From the NCBI RefSeq assembly GCF_041359055.1, contig NZ_JBGJKZ010000001.1:124001-188000 (forward strand): a DNA stretch of 64,000 nucleotides. The letters are read 5' to 3'. Every line of letters begins with the position of its first letter. Position 1 is the first letter of the stretch. Both the position numbers and the translations under genes were made by a program. This DNA is from Paenalcaligenes hominis_A. GTDB taxonomy: Bacteria > Pseudomonadota > Gammaproteobacteria > Burkholderiales > Burkholderiaceae_B. Of this stretch, positions 1-8,564 are shown in pieces. The notes beneath the pieces were generated by a model. It had not been told where the DNA came from. It did no database searches and was given only the letters and a program-made list of their open reading frames with translations.

Positions 1-1221
1 GGAGCGACGGCCACGGGAACGAGGGTTTTCAGTAGTAGCCGAGCGTTTAGACACAACCGGTTCCGGTTCAGTTGAAGGCGTGAACCCCTCAATGGTAATC
101 GGCGTAATTGGGCGTTTAATTAAACGTTCAATGGCTTTAAGCAAACGAGTTTCAGAGCTATCAACTAATGAAATAGCACGCCCTTCACTGCCTGCTCGAC
201 CCGTGCGACCAATACGGTGTACATAGTCTTCGGCAACTTGGGGTAATTCAAAATTAATCACATAAGGCAATTGGTCAATATCTAAACCACGCGCTGCAAT
301 ATCAGTGGCTACCAGCACCGCAACCTTGCCATTTTTAAAACCTGTTAAAGCACGCGTACGGGCTGCTTGGCTTTTATTGCCATGTAAAGCCGCAGCGCTT
401 AGGCCGTCTTTGCTAAGTTTATCTGCTAACCGGTTAGCTCCGTGTTTAGTGCGACAGAACACTAAGACCTGATGCCACCCGCTTTGACGAATAATATGGC
501 TCACTAGATCGCGTTTATGACGCTGTTCGGTCTGTACCATTTCTTGGGTGATGAGTTCAGAAGCCGTATTGCGGGGTGTAACAGAAATTTCAATCGGGTC
601 ATGAAGTGAGCTTTTGGCTAAAGCTCGAATCTCGTCAGAAAAGGTAGCGGAAAAGAGTAAGCTTTGGCGTTGTTCAGGTAGCAGTTTCAAGATGCGACGA
701 ATATCACGGATGAAACCCATGTCTAGCATGCGGTCTGCTTCATCCAGCACAATAGTCTCAATACCGCTTAAATCAATATTTTTTTGTCCTACGTGATCTA
801 ACAAACGACCGGGCGTTGCCACCACTATATCGATAGGATGACGTAAAGCGTTGGTTTGGGGGTTAATATTTACGCCACCAAATAACACCAACGAACGCAC
901 AGAAGTGTGTTGGCTGTATAAACGTACTGATTCTTCGACTTGAGCAGCTAATTCACGCGTAGGCGTTAGAATTAAAGCGCGAGGGCGACCTGCAGTTAAT
1001 TTTTTTAATGGTTTGCTTAAAATTTGGTGCAAAATAGGAAGCGTAAAGCCCGCTGTTTTACCCGTTCCTGTTTGAGCAGCAGCCAATACATCGCCACCCT
1101 GCAGCACATGCGGTATGGCCTGAGCTTGAATAGGGGTAGGAGTGGTATAACCGCTGTCTTTAATGGCGCGCAATAAAGGTTCTGCCAATGCTAACGAGGC
1201 AAAAGTAGTGTTGTTATTCAA
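1..1221 (-). CDS. rhlE: ATP-dependent RNA helicase, RhlE-type DEAD-box (3' end outside window)
   Basis: Unwinds RNA duplexes, typically in ribosome assembly or mRNA decay in the cytoplasm. Reading leftwards, the translation shows the helicase motifs in order: Q-motif region PTPIQAQAIP, Walker A AQTGTGKT, PTRELAAQ, TPGRLLD, LDEADRMLD, FSATFS, VFCRTK, ATDIAARGLD and HRIGRTGRAG, then an Arg/Ser-rich tail that runs off the window. The start is a TTG at 1221, preceded by GGA six bases upstream; no ATG is available before the Q-motif. It is alone on this strand here. RhlE is favoured over other DEAD-box families because of the very short N-terminus and the basic tail. The true C-terminus is not visible. 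Confidence 0.9.
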   Translation of the reverse strand, partial: MNNNTTFASLALAEPLLRAIKDSGYTTPTPIQAQAIPHVLQGGDVLAAAQTGTGKTAGFTLPILHQILSKPLKKLTAGRPRALILTPTRELAAQVEESVRLYSQHTSVRSLVLFGGVNINPQTNALRHPIDIVVATPGRLLDHVGQKNIDLSGIETIVLDEADRMLDMGFIRDIRRILKLLPEQRQSLLFSATFSDEIRALAKSSLHDPIEISVTPRNTASELITQEMVQTEQRHKRDLVSHIIRQSGWHQVLVFCRTKHGANRLADKLSKDGLSAAALHGNKSQAARTRALTGFKNGKVAVLVATDIAARGLDIDQLPYVINFELPQVAEDYVHRIGRTGRAGSEGRAISLVDSSETRLLKAIERLIKRPITPITIEGFTPSTEPEPVVSKRSATTENPRSRGRRS

Positions 1222-1504
1222 AGTATTTCCAGCGACTAGCCTATTACTAAAAAGGTAATACCAATCTAGGCTGACAGAATGAGGTTGATGGCGAAGATGC
1301 CGATACAGGGTAAGACCTGCTAGAGAAACGTAATGATTGGTGTGTTACGCAAAAAATCTATTATAGCGTTAATTAGCTAAGAATTAGATAAAAACTCTGA
1401 TGATCTTAATAATTTTTGGCTTGCTGAGCCTGTGTCAGGCGTTTAATCTAAGCACTACTTTGATGATGCGCGTTAGATAACGCCAGTTTTTATAGGAAGC
1501 GATT

Positions 1505-2119
1505 ATGAAAACGTATTTACGTTGGCTGTGGTTAAGCGTTACTGCGGTGTTATTAACGGGTTGTGGTTATAACGATATACAGCGCCTTGATGAGCAAGTT
1601 AAAGCCGCGTGGTCACAAACACTAAATCAATACGAGCGTCGTGCTGACTTAGTGCCCAAGCTAGTTAGTTCTGTGAATGCATATATGGTTAACGAGCGCA
1701 CTGTGCTTACAGATGTGACAGAGGCTAGGGCAAAAGTAGGGCAAATCAACCTGAATGTGAATGATTTAGATAATCCTGAATTAATGCGTCGGTTTTCACA
1801 GGCTCAGGGCGAGTTGTCATCTGCCTTGTCTCGCTTAATGGCGGTATCAGAAAACTACCCCCAATTAAAAAGTGATGGCTTAGTACGTGATTTAATGACC
1901 CAACTCGAAGGTACAGAAAATCGTATTGCTACTGAACGTGGGCGTTTTGTGCAAACTGTTCAAGAGTACAACTCGTATATACGTCAGTTTCCAACCGTGC
2001 TGACAGCTAAAGTGTTTGGTTATAAGGTAAAAGAGAACTACGGTGTAGATCGAGAATCAGAAATCACCCGTAATCCAGAGGTACGGTTTGATTTACCTAC
2101 GAGTCAGCCTGCACAGTAA
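1505..2119 (+). CDS. lemA: LemA family lipoprotein
   Basis: LemA proteins are small helical membrane-anchored proteins of unclear function. The N-terminus is a hydrophobic signal ending in LLTGC, a lipobox with Cys20, so this copy is probably a lipoprotein. The body is helical, with the family's AAWSQTLNQYERRADLVPKLV segment near residues 35-55 and a C-terminal FPTVLTAKVFGYK region. The length of 204 aa is normal. AGGAAG lies just before the ATG. It heads a plus-strand operon with two TPM-domain proteins and the DUF2868/DUF3482 pair; lemA next to TPM genes is a common arrangement and suggests a shared envelope role. Confidence 0.9.
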   Translation: MKTYLRWLWLSVTAVLLTGCGYNDIQRLDEQVKAAWSQTLNQYERRADLVPKLVSSVNAYMVNERTVLTDVTEARAKVGQINLNVNDLDNPELMRRFSQAQGELSSALSRLMAVSENYPQLKSDGLVRDLMTQLEGTENRIATERGRFVQTVQEYNSYIRQFPTVLTAKVFGYKVKENYGVDRESEITRNPEVRFDLPTSQPAQ

Positions 2120-2149
2120 TACGTAATTATTATCGGTATTGAGGGGTAT

Positions 2150-3094
2150 ATGAGTCATTATCTACCGAGCAATCGTGGACAGCAGCTCATGAAACACGGC
2201 GTGTTTTTGTGGGTGTTGGCGTGCTGTTTTTTTATAAGCAGTTTGGTATGGGCTCAAGCGCCGTCTATTCCCAAGTTAGACAATTGGGTGGTGGACACCA
2301 CGGGCACATTTTCTTCAGCTGAAAAACAAGCCTTAACTCAGCGTTTGCAACAGCTAGAGCAAACTAAGGGGGCGCAACTCTTTGTATTAGTGGTTTCCAC
2401 TACGGATGGTGAGCCCATTGATCAGTACACTCGTCGAGTTTATGACGCGTGGCGCTTAGGGCGTAATAAAGTCGATGATGGGATTTTATTAGTAGTGGCT
2501 AAAGACGATAGGCGGTTACGCATAGAGGTCGGTTATGGCCTAGAAGGCGCTGTAACTGATTTACAAGCAGGCCGCATTATTCGTGAGTTCATCACCCCAT
2601 ATTTTGCGAAAAATGATTACGTGGCAGGGATTAATGCAGGGGTAGACCAATTAATAGCCTTGGCCCAAGGTGAAGACTTACCGCCAGCTACCCAAGAGGG
2701 TGTTTGGGGTGATGAGGACGCGCCTCCGTTGTTCGTGTTGTTTCCTTTGGTGTTGTTTGCATGGGTATTACCGCCTTTAGCAGCGGCATTGATTACGGCC
2801 ATTTTCACATTTTTTGCTTTTGGCAGTGTATTAATTTCACTGGTCTGTGTGTTGGCTGCAGTTATGCTGTCTTTAGTAGGGAAATTTCTGGGGCCACGTT
2901 CTCGGGGTAACTCAGGCCGAGCTTCTAAACGAGGGGCGACCTTAGGCGGCTTAGGAGGGGGTCTAGGCGGCTTTGGGGCTGGCCGGCATGGCGGCGGTGG
3001 CGGTTTTGGTGGGGGCGGCTTTGGCGGCGGCGGTGGCTTTGGTGGCGGTGGCGGTGGCAGTAGTGGCGGCGGTGGAGCCTCTGGTAGCTGGTAA
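2150..3094 (+). CDS. TPM-domain membrane protein with glycine-rich tail (YgcG-like)
   Basis: The protein has a signal peptide (hydrophobic run ending at VWAQA, about residue 37), then a TPM domain at about residues 40-165 (VDTTGTFSSAEK ... DDGILLVVAKDDRRLRIEVGYGLEG). Strongly hydrophobic segments follow at about 190-250, and the last ~50 residues are almost pure Gly with Phe and Ser. This is the architecture of YgcG-type proteins usually encoded next to lemA. TPM domains have been reported with phosphatase activity or as assembly factors, but the substrate here is unknown. Two starts are possible: ATG 2150, close to GAGGGG, or ATG 2189, directly before the signal peptide. The low-complexity tail explains the spurious open frame on the opposite strand. 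Confidence 0.85.
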   Translation: MSHYLPSNRGQQLMKHGVFLWVLACCFFISSLVWAQAPSIPKLDNWVVDTTGTFSSAEKQALTQRLQQLEQTKGAQLFVLVVSTTDGEPIDQYTRRVYDAWRLGRNKVDDGILLVVAKDDRRLRIEVGYGLEGAVTDLQAGRIIREFITPYFAKNDYVAGINAGVDQLIALAQGEDLPPATQEGVWGDEDAPPLFVLFPLVLFAWVLPPLAAALITAIFTFFAFGSVLISLVCVLAAVMLSLVGKFLGPRSRGNSGRASKRGATLGGLGGGLGGFGAGRHGGGGGFGGGGFGGGGGFGGGGGGSSGGGGASGSW

Positions 3095-3105
3095 AAGGAT
3101 AAGCA

Positions 3106-3594
3106 ATGAAAACAACCTTTAAAAAAATCACAGGCTACTCCGCTTTAGAGGGGCAATGGCTACGTCGTCGTCATTTTGACGAAGAGGTGTTAGCTCATGT
3201 GGCGGAACGAATTAAAAACAGCGAATCTAGCCATACAGGTGAGTTGGTTCTAGCCATTGAGGCGGTGATGCCTAGCCACGAGCCTGATGCCTATTTACGT
3301 GCTCTAGAGGTCTATGGGCGCTTGCGCGTATGGGACACACCATTAAATAGTGGTGTGTTGCTTTATATCGCCTTAGACCAGCGCGCAATAGAAATTATTG
3401 CTGACCGCGGTGTTAAGGCTGCCAATACAGCGTGGCAACAAGTATGTAGTACTTTAGAGCGTCGTTTTGCTCAGGGCGACTACATAGAAGGTTTGCTTGC
3501 TGCGGTTGATGAGATTGAGCTGATTTTAAAAAAGCATGCGCCTACAGGGGATACAAGTCAAAATGTATTACCCAACGAGCCTGTGATTATGTAG
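3106..3594 (+). CDS. TPM-domain protein without signal peptide
   Basis: A second, shorter TPM-domain protein of 162 aa lies 11 bp after the first. It has no signal peptide or membrane helix. The TPM core is visible as ELVLAIEAVMPSHEPDAYLRALEVY ... GVLLYIALDQRAIEIIADRGV, equivalent to the strand DDGILLVV...RRLRIEVG of its neighbour. AAAGGA precedes the ATG. It probably acts on the cytoplasmic side together with the LemA/YgcG-like pair; the biochemical role is unknown. The two TPM proteins differ greatly and are not a recent duplication. Confidence 0.8.
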   Translation: MKTTFKKITGYSALEGQWLRRRHFDEEVLAHVAERIKNSESSHTGELVLAIEAVMPSHEPDAYLRALEVYGRLRVWDTPLNSGVLLYIALDQRAIEIIADRGVKAANTAWQQVCSTLERRFAQGDYIEGLLAAVDEIELILKKHAPTGDTSQNVLPNEPVIM

Positions 3595-3596
3595 CT

Positions 3597-5000
3597 ATGC
3601 GGAAAAAAACATCGGATTTAGTGCCGTACTGGCTATTAGAGGCGGTGCGATTAAAAGAAAGCCAATGGGGCCCTATTGAAGATGCAGTAGAGGTGCGGCG
3701 GGCTATTGCCGCTGGCGGTAGCCTAGAAGAACGTCTGCTCATGCGTGCTCAACTTTTAAGTCAGCGTGAGCAGTGGTCTCAAAAGCAACAAGGACTCTGG
3801 CGTTTTATGCGTTGGAGCTTAGGGCTTGTCTTTGCATTGTTTTTGATTCTAGGCACCGGAGCAGCGTTAGGAGCCCTAAATGCGACGGACGGACGGGTCA
3901 ATATTCTCTGGGCCGTGTTAACGCTTTTGGCCTTGCCTAGCTTTAGTTTGTTGGTGTGGTTGATTGCGTTGCTTTTTAGTACACGTTCAGAACAACGTGC
4001 GGGCATAGGTGTCAGTCAACTTTGGCTTTGGCTAAGCCAACGTATAGTGAAAGGGCCTGATCAAGCTTTACTTTTTAATGCGTATTTAAATTTATTAATT
4101 AAGCAACGTCTAGCGCAATGGTTATTAAGCGTGATTAACCACGCCGCTTGGGTTTTAGGCTTAATGGCTATGTTGGTAACCCTGTTATTGTTGTTAGCGG
4201 CAAAGCGCTACAGTTTTAACTGGGAAACGACTTTATTAAGTGCAGATAATTTTGTCTTAGTGGTGCAAGCCTTAGGTTGGTTGCCTGGTTGGCTTGGTTT
4301 TAGTACCCCTAGTCCTGAGATGATTCGTTTAAGCGATGGGCTGCAAACCGTACCTAGTGCCGTGCAGGTGCAGTGGTCAAGTTGGCTAGTGGGTTGTGTG
4401 TTAGTGTACGGTTTGTTGCCTCGTCTGGTAGCGTTAGGGGCGTGCTATTGGCAGCTAAGAAAAAACTTACGACAGCTACATGTTAATACTGATCAAGTGG
4501 GGTTAATTGAGTTACGCCCGCGTTTAATGCCTGTTGCTGAGTATGTGGGGGTGGATGCAGTGGCTGGAGTGGATCAGGTTCCAGTGGCTCCCGAGCCAAT
4601 ACAACGTCCTGCTGTTACGGCTAAGACATTGGTTGTTGGTGTAGAGTTGTCGCCCGATCAGCCATGGCCGCCGTTTAGTTTGCCTGTGGGGTGGCAGGAT
4701 GCGGGGTTAATTGATAGTCGAGAACAGCGGGCTGAGCTGTTAACCCAGTTGACACAACATGCGTATGCACATGTGGTGCTATGTGTGGATGCTGCCCAAA
4801 CGCCTGATCGAGGCGTCATGGCGTGGCTAGCTGAGCTAGCTAGCTATAGCGACTTTGCTTCAGTGTACTTAATAAATGCAGGTCAAGGTCCTGATCGATT
4901 AGACGCGTGGCGCTCTCGTTTAAAAAAAGCAGATTTTGAGTCGGTGTATACAGATATAAATACCTTATTTTTCGAGTTACACAATCACCATGAATCCTGA
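3597..5000 (+). CDS. DUF2868 membrane protein
   Basis: This 467 aa protein matches the DUF2868 type commonly paired with a DUF3482 GTPase in betaproteobacteria. Four hydrophobic segments stand out: LGLVFALFLILGTGAALGAL (about 77-96), the ILWAVLTLL...LLF stretch (about 101-127), AAWVLGLMAMLVTLLLLLAA (about 184-203) and WLVGCVLVYGLLPRLVALGA (about 264-283). The C-terminal third is soluble. It starts two bases after the previous stop and its end overlaps the GTPase start by 11 bp, so the two are probably translationally coupled. Function is unknown; a membrane partner for the GTPase is a reasonable inference. Confidence 0.8.
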   Translation: MRKKTSDLVPYWLLEAVRLKESQWGPIEDAVEVRRAIAAGGSLEERLLMRAQLLSQREQWSQKQQGLWRFMRWSLGLVFALFLILGTGAALGALNATDGRVNILWAVLTLLALPSFSLLVWLIALLFSTRSEQRAGIGVSQLWLWLSQRIVKGPDQALLFNAYLNLLIKQRLAQWLLSVINHAAWVLGLMAMLVTLLLLLAAKRYSFNWETTLLSADNFVLVVQALGWLPGWLGFSTPSPEMIRLSDGLQTVPSAVQVQWSSWLVGCVLVYGLLPRLVALGACYWQLRKNLRQLHVNTDQVGLIELRPRLMPVAEYVGVDAVAGVDQVPVAPEPIQRPAVTAKTLVVGVELSPDQPWPPFSLPVGWQDAGLIDSREQRAELLTQLTQHAYAHVVLCVDAAQTPDRGVMAWLAELASYSDFASVYLINAGQGPDRLDAWRSRLKKADFESVYTDINTLFFELHNHHES

Positions 5001-6453
5001 GTTTGCTCCGCTTCGACTGGCAGTGGTCGGTCATACCAATACGGGTAAAACCTCGCTGTTACGCACCCTAACACGTGATACGCATTTTGGTGAGGTGCGT
5101 AATAGTCCCGGCACAACGCGCCATGTAGAGGGCGTGCGCTTACGTTTGGCTTCTAATGAGTTAATCGAGCTGTTTGACACACCAGGCATGGAAGACAGCA
5201 TGGCTTTGTTCGATTATCTGCAACGTTTAGCTACTGAGCACGAAGGTATGGATCCACCGCAGTATATAGAGCGGTTCTTACAGGCACCGGAAGCGCAAGA
5301 GCGTTTTGAACAAGAAGGTCGGGTTTTGCGGCAGTTGTTACACAGCGATGTGGCGTTGTATGTGGTGGATGTGCGCGACCCTATTTTGGCTAAGCACAAA
5401 GACGAATTAAAAATTTTAGTTATGGCAGGCAAACCTATTTTGCCTGTGTTGAACTTTACTCGGAGCGCAGAGCAACGCATTGAGGAGTGGCGCTCCGCTT
5501 TAGCTGCTTTGGGTCTGCATGCTTTGGCAGAGTTTGATACGGTTGCACCCGCATTAAATGGTGAGGCGCAGCTATATGAAAAATTGGCTCTGTTAGTACC
5601 AGCACGCCATGGCGAGCAACTGCACCGCCTAAGCACCGATGTAGAGCAGCAACGTCAACAACGTTTAAAAGATGCATGGCGTATTTTGGCCGAACTTTTG
5701 GTTGATGTGGCTGCTTTACGGTTGGTTAGCCCATCGCAGCGCGAGTTTTTAGAACAAAATGTACGCGCTTTGCACGAAACAATCCGTTTACGTGAAGAGG
5801 CATGTGTGAAGTCATTGTTGCGTCGCTTTAATTTTACGACGCGTGATTATTTGCCTGATGATATTACCTTAGAGGGCTGTCGTTGGGAAACAGACCTGTT
5901 CCATCCAGAGGTGATGAAAGAGCTAGGCGTTCAAGTCGGTAAAGGTGTGGCTGCAGGAGCTATGGCGGGTGCTACCTTTGATTTGCTTACGGCAGGTTTA
6001 AGCTTAGGCACGGGCACTTTAATTGGTGCGGCCGCAGGGGGGTTATGGCAAGGCGTAGACAAGTGGGGTCAGCGCCTTATTAATAAATGGCGGGGCGAGT
6101 CCGAGCTAACGGTGGACGATAGTGTAATTCGTGTATTGGCTTTACGTGAAACGGCGCTAATAAATGCGTTGGCCCAACGAGGGCATGCAGCGCAAACCCC
6201 GATTGCTATCCCTCGTGCTCAAACGTCTTTGCTTGAAGCAGAGCAAAAAACCATTGCGCCTGTTAATTGGCGTTCGGGTGATTTGCCCGAGGTATTAATC
6301 CAAGCACGTGCTTTTCCTGAATGGTCGGCTTTACACCAAAAACATGTGGCTAGCGCACGCCGTGAACAGGCCGTGGATCAGTTAGCCGCTTTGCTTGAGC
6401 AGCAAGCCTCGTCTGAGTCGGCACAGTCGGTTATTATGTCCTCAAACCCATGA
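4990..6453 (+). CDS. DUF3482 GTPase
   Basis: The protein is a P-loop GTPase at its N-terminus: G1 GHTNTGKTSLL (about residues 14-24), a threonine-containing switch GTTRH, G3 DTPGMED, and an NFTRS segment where the NKxD motif would be. Its C-terminal half is the DUF3482 region, containing a Gly/Ala-rich hydrophobic patch (GAMAGATFDLLTAGLSLGTG, about 323-342) that may insert in a membrane. The atypical G4 motif leaves nucleotide specificity open. It overlaps the DUF2868 gene and ends the lemA operon. The nearest functional analogy is to dynamin- or Era-like membrane GTPases, which is inference only. Confidence 0.82.
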   Translation: MNPEFAPLRLAVVGHTNTGKTSLLRTLTRDTHFGEVRNSPGTTRHVEGVRLRLASNELIELFDTPGMEDSMALFDYLQRLATEHEGMDPPQYIERFLQAPEAQERFEQEGRVLRQLLHSDVALYVVDVRDPILAKHKDELKILVMAGKPILPVLNFTRSAEQRIEEWRSALAALGLHALAEFDTVAPALNGEAQLYEKLALLVPARHGEQLHRLSTDVEQQRQQRLKDAWRILAELLVDVAALRLVSPSQREFLEQNVRALHETIRLREEACVKSLLRRFNFTTRDYLPDDITLEGCRWETDLFHPEVMKELGVQVGKGVAAGAMAGATFDLLTAGLSLGTGTLIGAAAGGLWQGVDKWGQRLINKWRGESELTVDDSVIRVLALRETALINALAQRGHAAQTPIAIPRAQTSLLEAEQKTIAPVNWRSGDLPEVLIQARAFPEWSALHQKHVASARREQAVDQLAALLEQQASSESAQSVIMSSNP

Positions 6454-6509
6454 TAGTAATAGGGTATAAAAAAGCTAATTCACGTTGTGTTTAATTCTTT
6501 TTTATTACT

Positions 6510-6860
6510 ATGTACGAGTCTAAACAAGAAGCCCTGATCAGCAATAAAGCCTTTGTAGTGCGGTGTGCTTGGCATATTGCTGCTGCGTTTTTAATTAGTT
6601 TGATCACTATTGTACTTGGTGCTTTAGGGCACATGTTTTTTGAAGGTATTGTTTTTGACGATGCACTATTAAATAGTTCAATGATCATGGGGGGATTGGG
6701 CACAATTTTTCAACCGGAAAGTTACGGCGGCAAGCTATTTCTTTCCTTTTATGGGTTATTTGTGGGGGTGTTGTTTGCTACGCTTATTGGTGTAGTGGCC
6801 GCGCCCCTTATTCATCGTATAGTGCATAAAATGCACTTAGATGATGAGGAAAACGATTAG
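6510..6860 (+). CDS. Small two-helix membrane protein, degenerate ion-channel-like
   Basis: The protein has 116 aa, with hydrophobic helices at about 22-45 (IAAAFLISLITIVLGALGHMFF) and 75-100 (LFLSFYGLFVGVLFATLIG), and a charged His-rich C-terminus. Helix, re-entrant-like loop with MIMGGLG, then helix resembles a 2TM potassium-channel pore module, but the canonical TVGYG filter is not there. No Shine-Dalgarno sequence is visible before the ATG at 6510. It is followed by a strong bidirectional terminator shared with the convergent permease gene. I do not recognise a named family; the channel resemblance is a guess from topology. Confidence 0.65.
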   Translation: MYESKQEALISNKAFVVRCAWHIAAAFLISLITIVLGALGHMFFEGIVFDDALLNSSMIMGGLGTIFQPESYGGKLFLSFYGLFVGVLFATLIGVVAAPLIHRIVHKMHLDDEEND

Positions 6861-6880
6861 TTGTGATTCAGCCAATAATA

Positions 6881-6906
6881 AAAACGCCCCAGAGGGGGCG
6901 TTTTTT
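6881..6906. terminator. Bidirectional intrinsic terminator
   Basis: A perfect stem AAAACGCCCC/GGGGCGTTTT with a two- to three-base loop, followed by a T run on both strands. It separates the plus-strand gene ending at 6860 from the permease gene ending at 6915. Confidence 0.9.
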
Positions 6907-6914
6907 ATTTGCTT

Positions 6915-8468
6915 TTAATCTTTACGCGGTGAACTTTGAGGGTGATCGTCATCGTCACTACGTAAACTAAATAGAGCAGGGGGAGCAGGCAGAATGATAG
7001 GTTTTACCACAGTAAAATAAAGGAAAAACACACCAAGAATAATATACCCCAAGGTGAAATCAGGTGCGGCATTCCAACCCAAATGCGGTGCATGAATTAA
7101 GCCGATAAAAGAAAGAAAAGCGGTAATAAAACTGAACACAGCGGCACGGCGGAAGTTGTGATCAATAATACACACTGTCATGGCACCGATCATCATGGCG
7201 GTAAACATGGCCCCTTGGCCCAGAGGTACAATGCCAGAGGAAATACCCTCCACCACTTCACTGGCCTTATTACCAAAGCGTGTCATGAGGTAATTACCAA
7301 AATACGGCAGCATGGCTAAGGCAACAGCAGGATAATAGCGTTTAGCATTAGCCTGATAAGCCGTTGCTACCATGGAAATACCCACAAAAACCAAAATGGG
7401 GGAAACCACAGCCACGGGAATAATCGCGGCAAGAGTGGCAATCAAGCCACAAGTGGTCGCAATTAGGTAAACCACGCCGTTAGCAATACTGTAGCCCCGT
7501 CCGGCATTCATCCATTTGGAGCTTGCGGAGGCAATGTAAACAGTGGTGGGAAAAAGCCCGCCAAATAAAGCGCCTAAGGCAGTACCGATACCGTCTACGG
7601 CCTGACACTCACGGACATCATACTCATCACCCAATACTTTCATGGTTTCCACGTTATTCATGGTTTCAATGGCGTTGTAAAGAGTGATAGGCAAGACCAC
7701 GGTAAGTACGCCTACCATGCTGGTAAAGAGTAAACCCATACCATCAAAGGCAGCCATGGTGAACATAGGAGGGTAAAAGCCCAAATGTTCGAGGCCTTCG
7801 TGAATATTATTGGGGTCGGCTTGACGTAAGGTATAAGCTAATACTGTGCCAATCAAAATGGCAAAAAATGTGGGAGATAAGCGAAATGGCATGACCACAC
7901 GACCAATAATCCCCACGATAATGATGCCTAAGACGACTAAACCTAAAATAGGCATTTCGAACGTCTTAAAGAGCATTTCACCACCAATAAAGGTCATGGC
8001 GACCCCAGCCACAGCTCCTAACATGGCTGCTCGTGGTAAATTGCGTTGCATCCAACGTCCGGTTAGCGATACTAATACCTCAATAATACCGCTTAGAAAA
8101 CACGCACCAGCAGCGATTTTCCAAGCCAGGTCCGCATCACCTGTAATGGTTTTTGCTGGCAGTAGTACACCAAATAAAAACACAAACATCACAGGGGTAC
8201 TAATTCCATAAGATAATGCCGTAACGTCAGTACGTTGCTCACGTTGAGCTAAACGTTTTGCCATGTAGGCATAGTAAAAGTTGCCTGTCATGACGGCCAC
8301 GGCAGCACCAGGTAAAACTTTTCCAAAGACGATGTCTTGGCTAAAGCCCATGCCCAGCATAGCGAGTGCAATAATAATGAAATTAGCAATGTTGTTTTGG
8401 AATAATGCAAAAAATGCATCAATGTCTTCATGCTTAAACCACGGATAGTGGACGGACCCCTGACTCAT
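6915..8468 (-). CDS. NCS2/AzgA-like nucleobase permease
   Basis: A polytopic inner-membrane permease of about 517 aa resembling the nucleobase:cation symporter-2 / AzgA group, which import purines or uracil with protons. Visible features are an N-terminal FFALFQNNIANFIIIALAMLG helix, repeated Gly-rich helices and the segment LGALFGGLFPTTVYIASASSKW, which corresponds to the substrate-region helix of this fold. The start is set at the ATG at 8468, preceded by AGG six bases upstream. An upstream GTG at 8504 lies inside a terminator hairpin and is unlikely. Substrate cannot be told from sequence. The next gene upstream is a HAD phosphatase. Confidence 0.78.
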   Translation of the reverse strand: MSQGSVHYPWFKHEDIDAFFALFQNNIANFIIIALAMLGMGFSQDIVFGKVLPGAAVAVMTGNFYYAYMAKRLAQREQRTDVTALSYGISTPVMFVFLFGVLLPAKTITGDADLAWKIAAGACFLSGIIEVLVSLTGRWMQRNLPRAAMLGAVAGVAMTFIGGEMLFKTFEMPILGLVVLGIIIVGIIGRVVMPFRLSPTFFAILIGTVLAYTLRQADPNNIHEGLEHLGFYPPMFTMAAFDGMGLLFTSMVGVLTVVLPITLYNAIETMNNVETMKVLGDEYDVRECQAVDGIGTALGALFGGLFPTTVYIASASSKWMNAGRGYSIANGVVYLIATTCGLIATLAAIIPVAVVSPILVFVGISMVATAYQANAKRYYPAVALAMLPYFGNYLMTRFGNKASEVVEGISSGIVPLGQGAMFTAMMIGAMTVCIIDHNFRRAAVFSFITAFLSFIGLIHAPHLGWNAAPDFTLGYIILGVFFLYFTVVKPIILPAPPALFSLRSDDDDHPQSSPRKD

Positions 8469-8484
8469 TTCTGACCTGTTTAAT

Positions 8485-8520
8485 AGTAAAAAAGCCCACG
8501 CCACTGATATGAGCGTGAGC
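8485..8520 (-). terminator. Terminator or attenuator upstream of the permease gene
   Basis: Read on the minus strand, GCTCACGC and GCGTGGGC form an eight-pair stem with one G-T wobble, followed directly by TTTTTT. It ends 17-20 bp before the permease start codon and 45 bp after the HAD gene. It could end the HAD transcript or act as a leader attenuator for the permease. Confidence 0.75.
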
Positions 8521-8564
8521 TAGTTAAAATGCCTGAGCATCAAAGTGCAGATTTTAAACGTTAA

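Noticed and set aside
2925..3131. Open frame antisense to the glycine-rich TPM protein tail
   Set aside because: The His/Arg-rich translation is simply the complement of Gly codon repeats; it has no ribosome binding site or family resemblance.
8469..8504. Upstream GTG start for the nucleobase permease
   Set aside because: It lies inside an intrinsic terminator hairpin and its T run, without a ribosome binding site; the ATG at 8468 has one.
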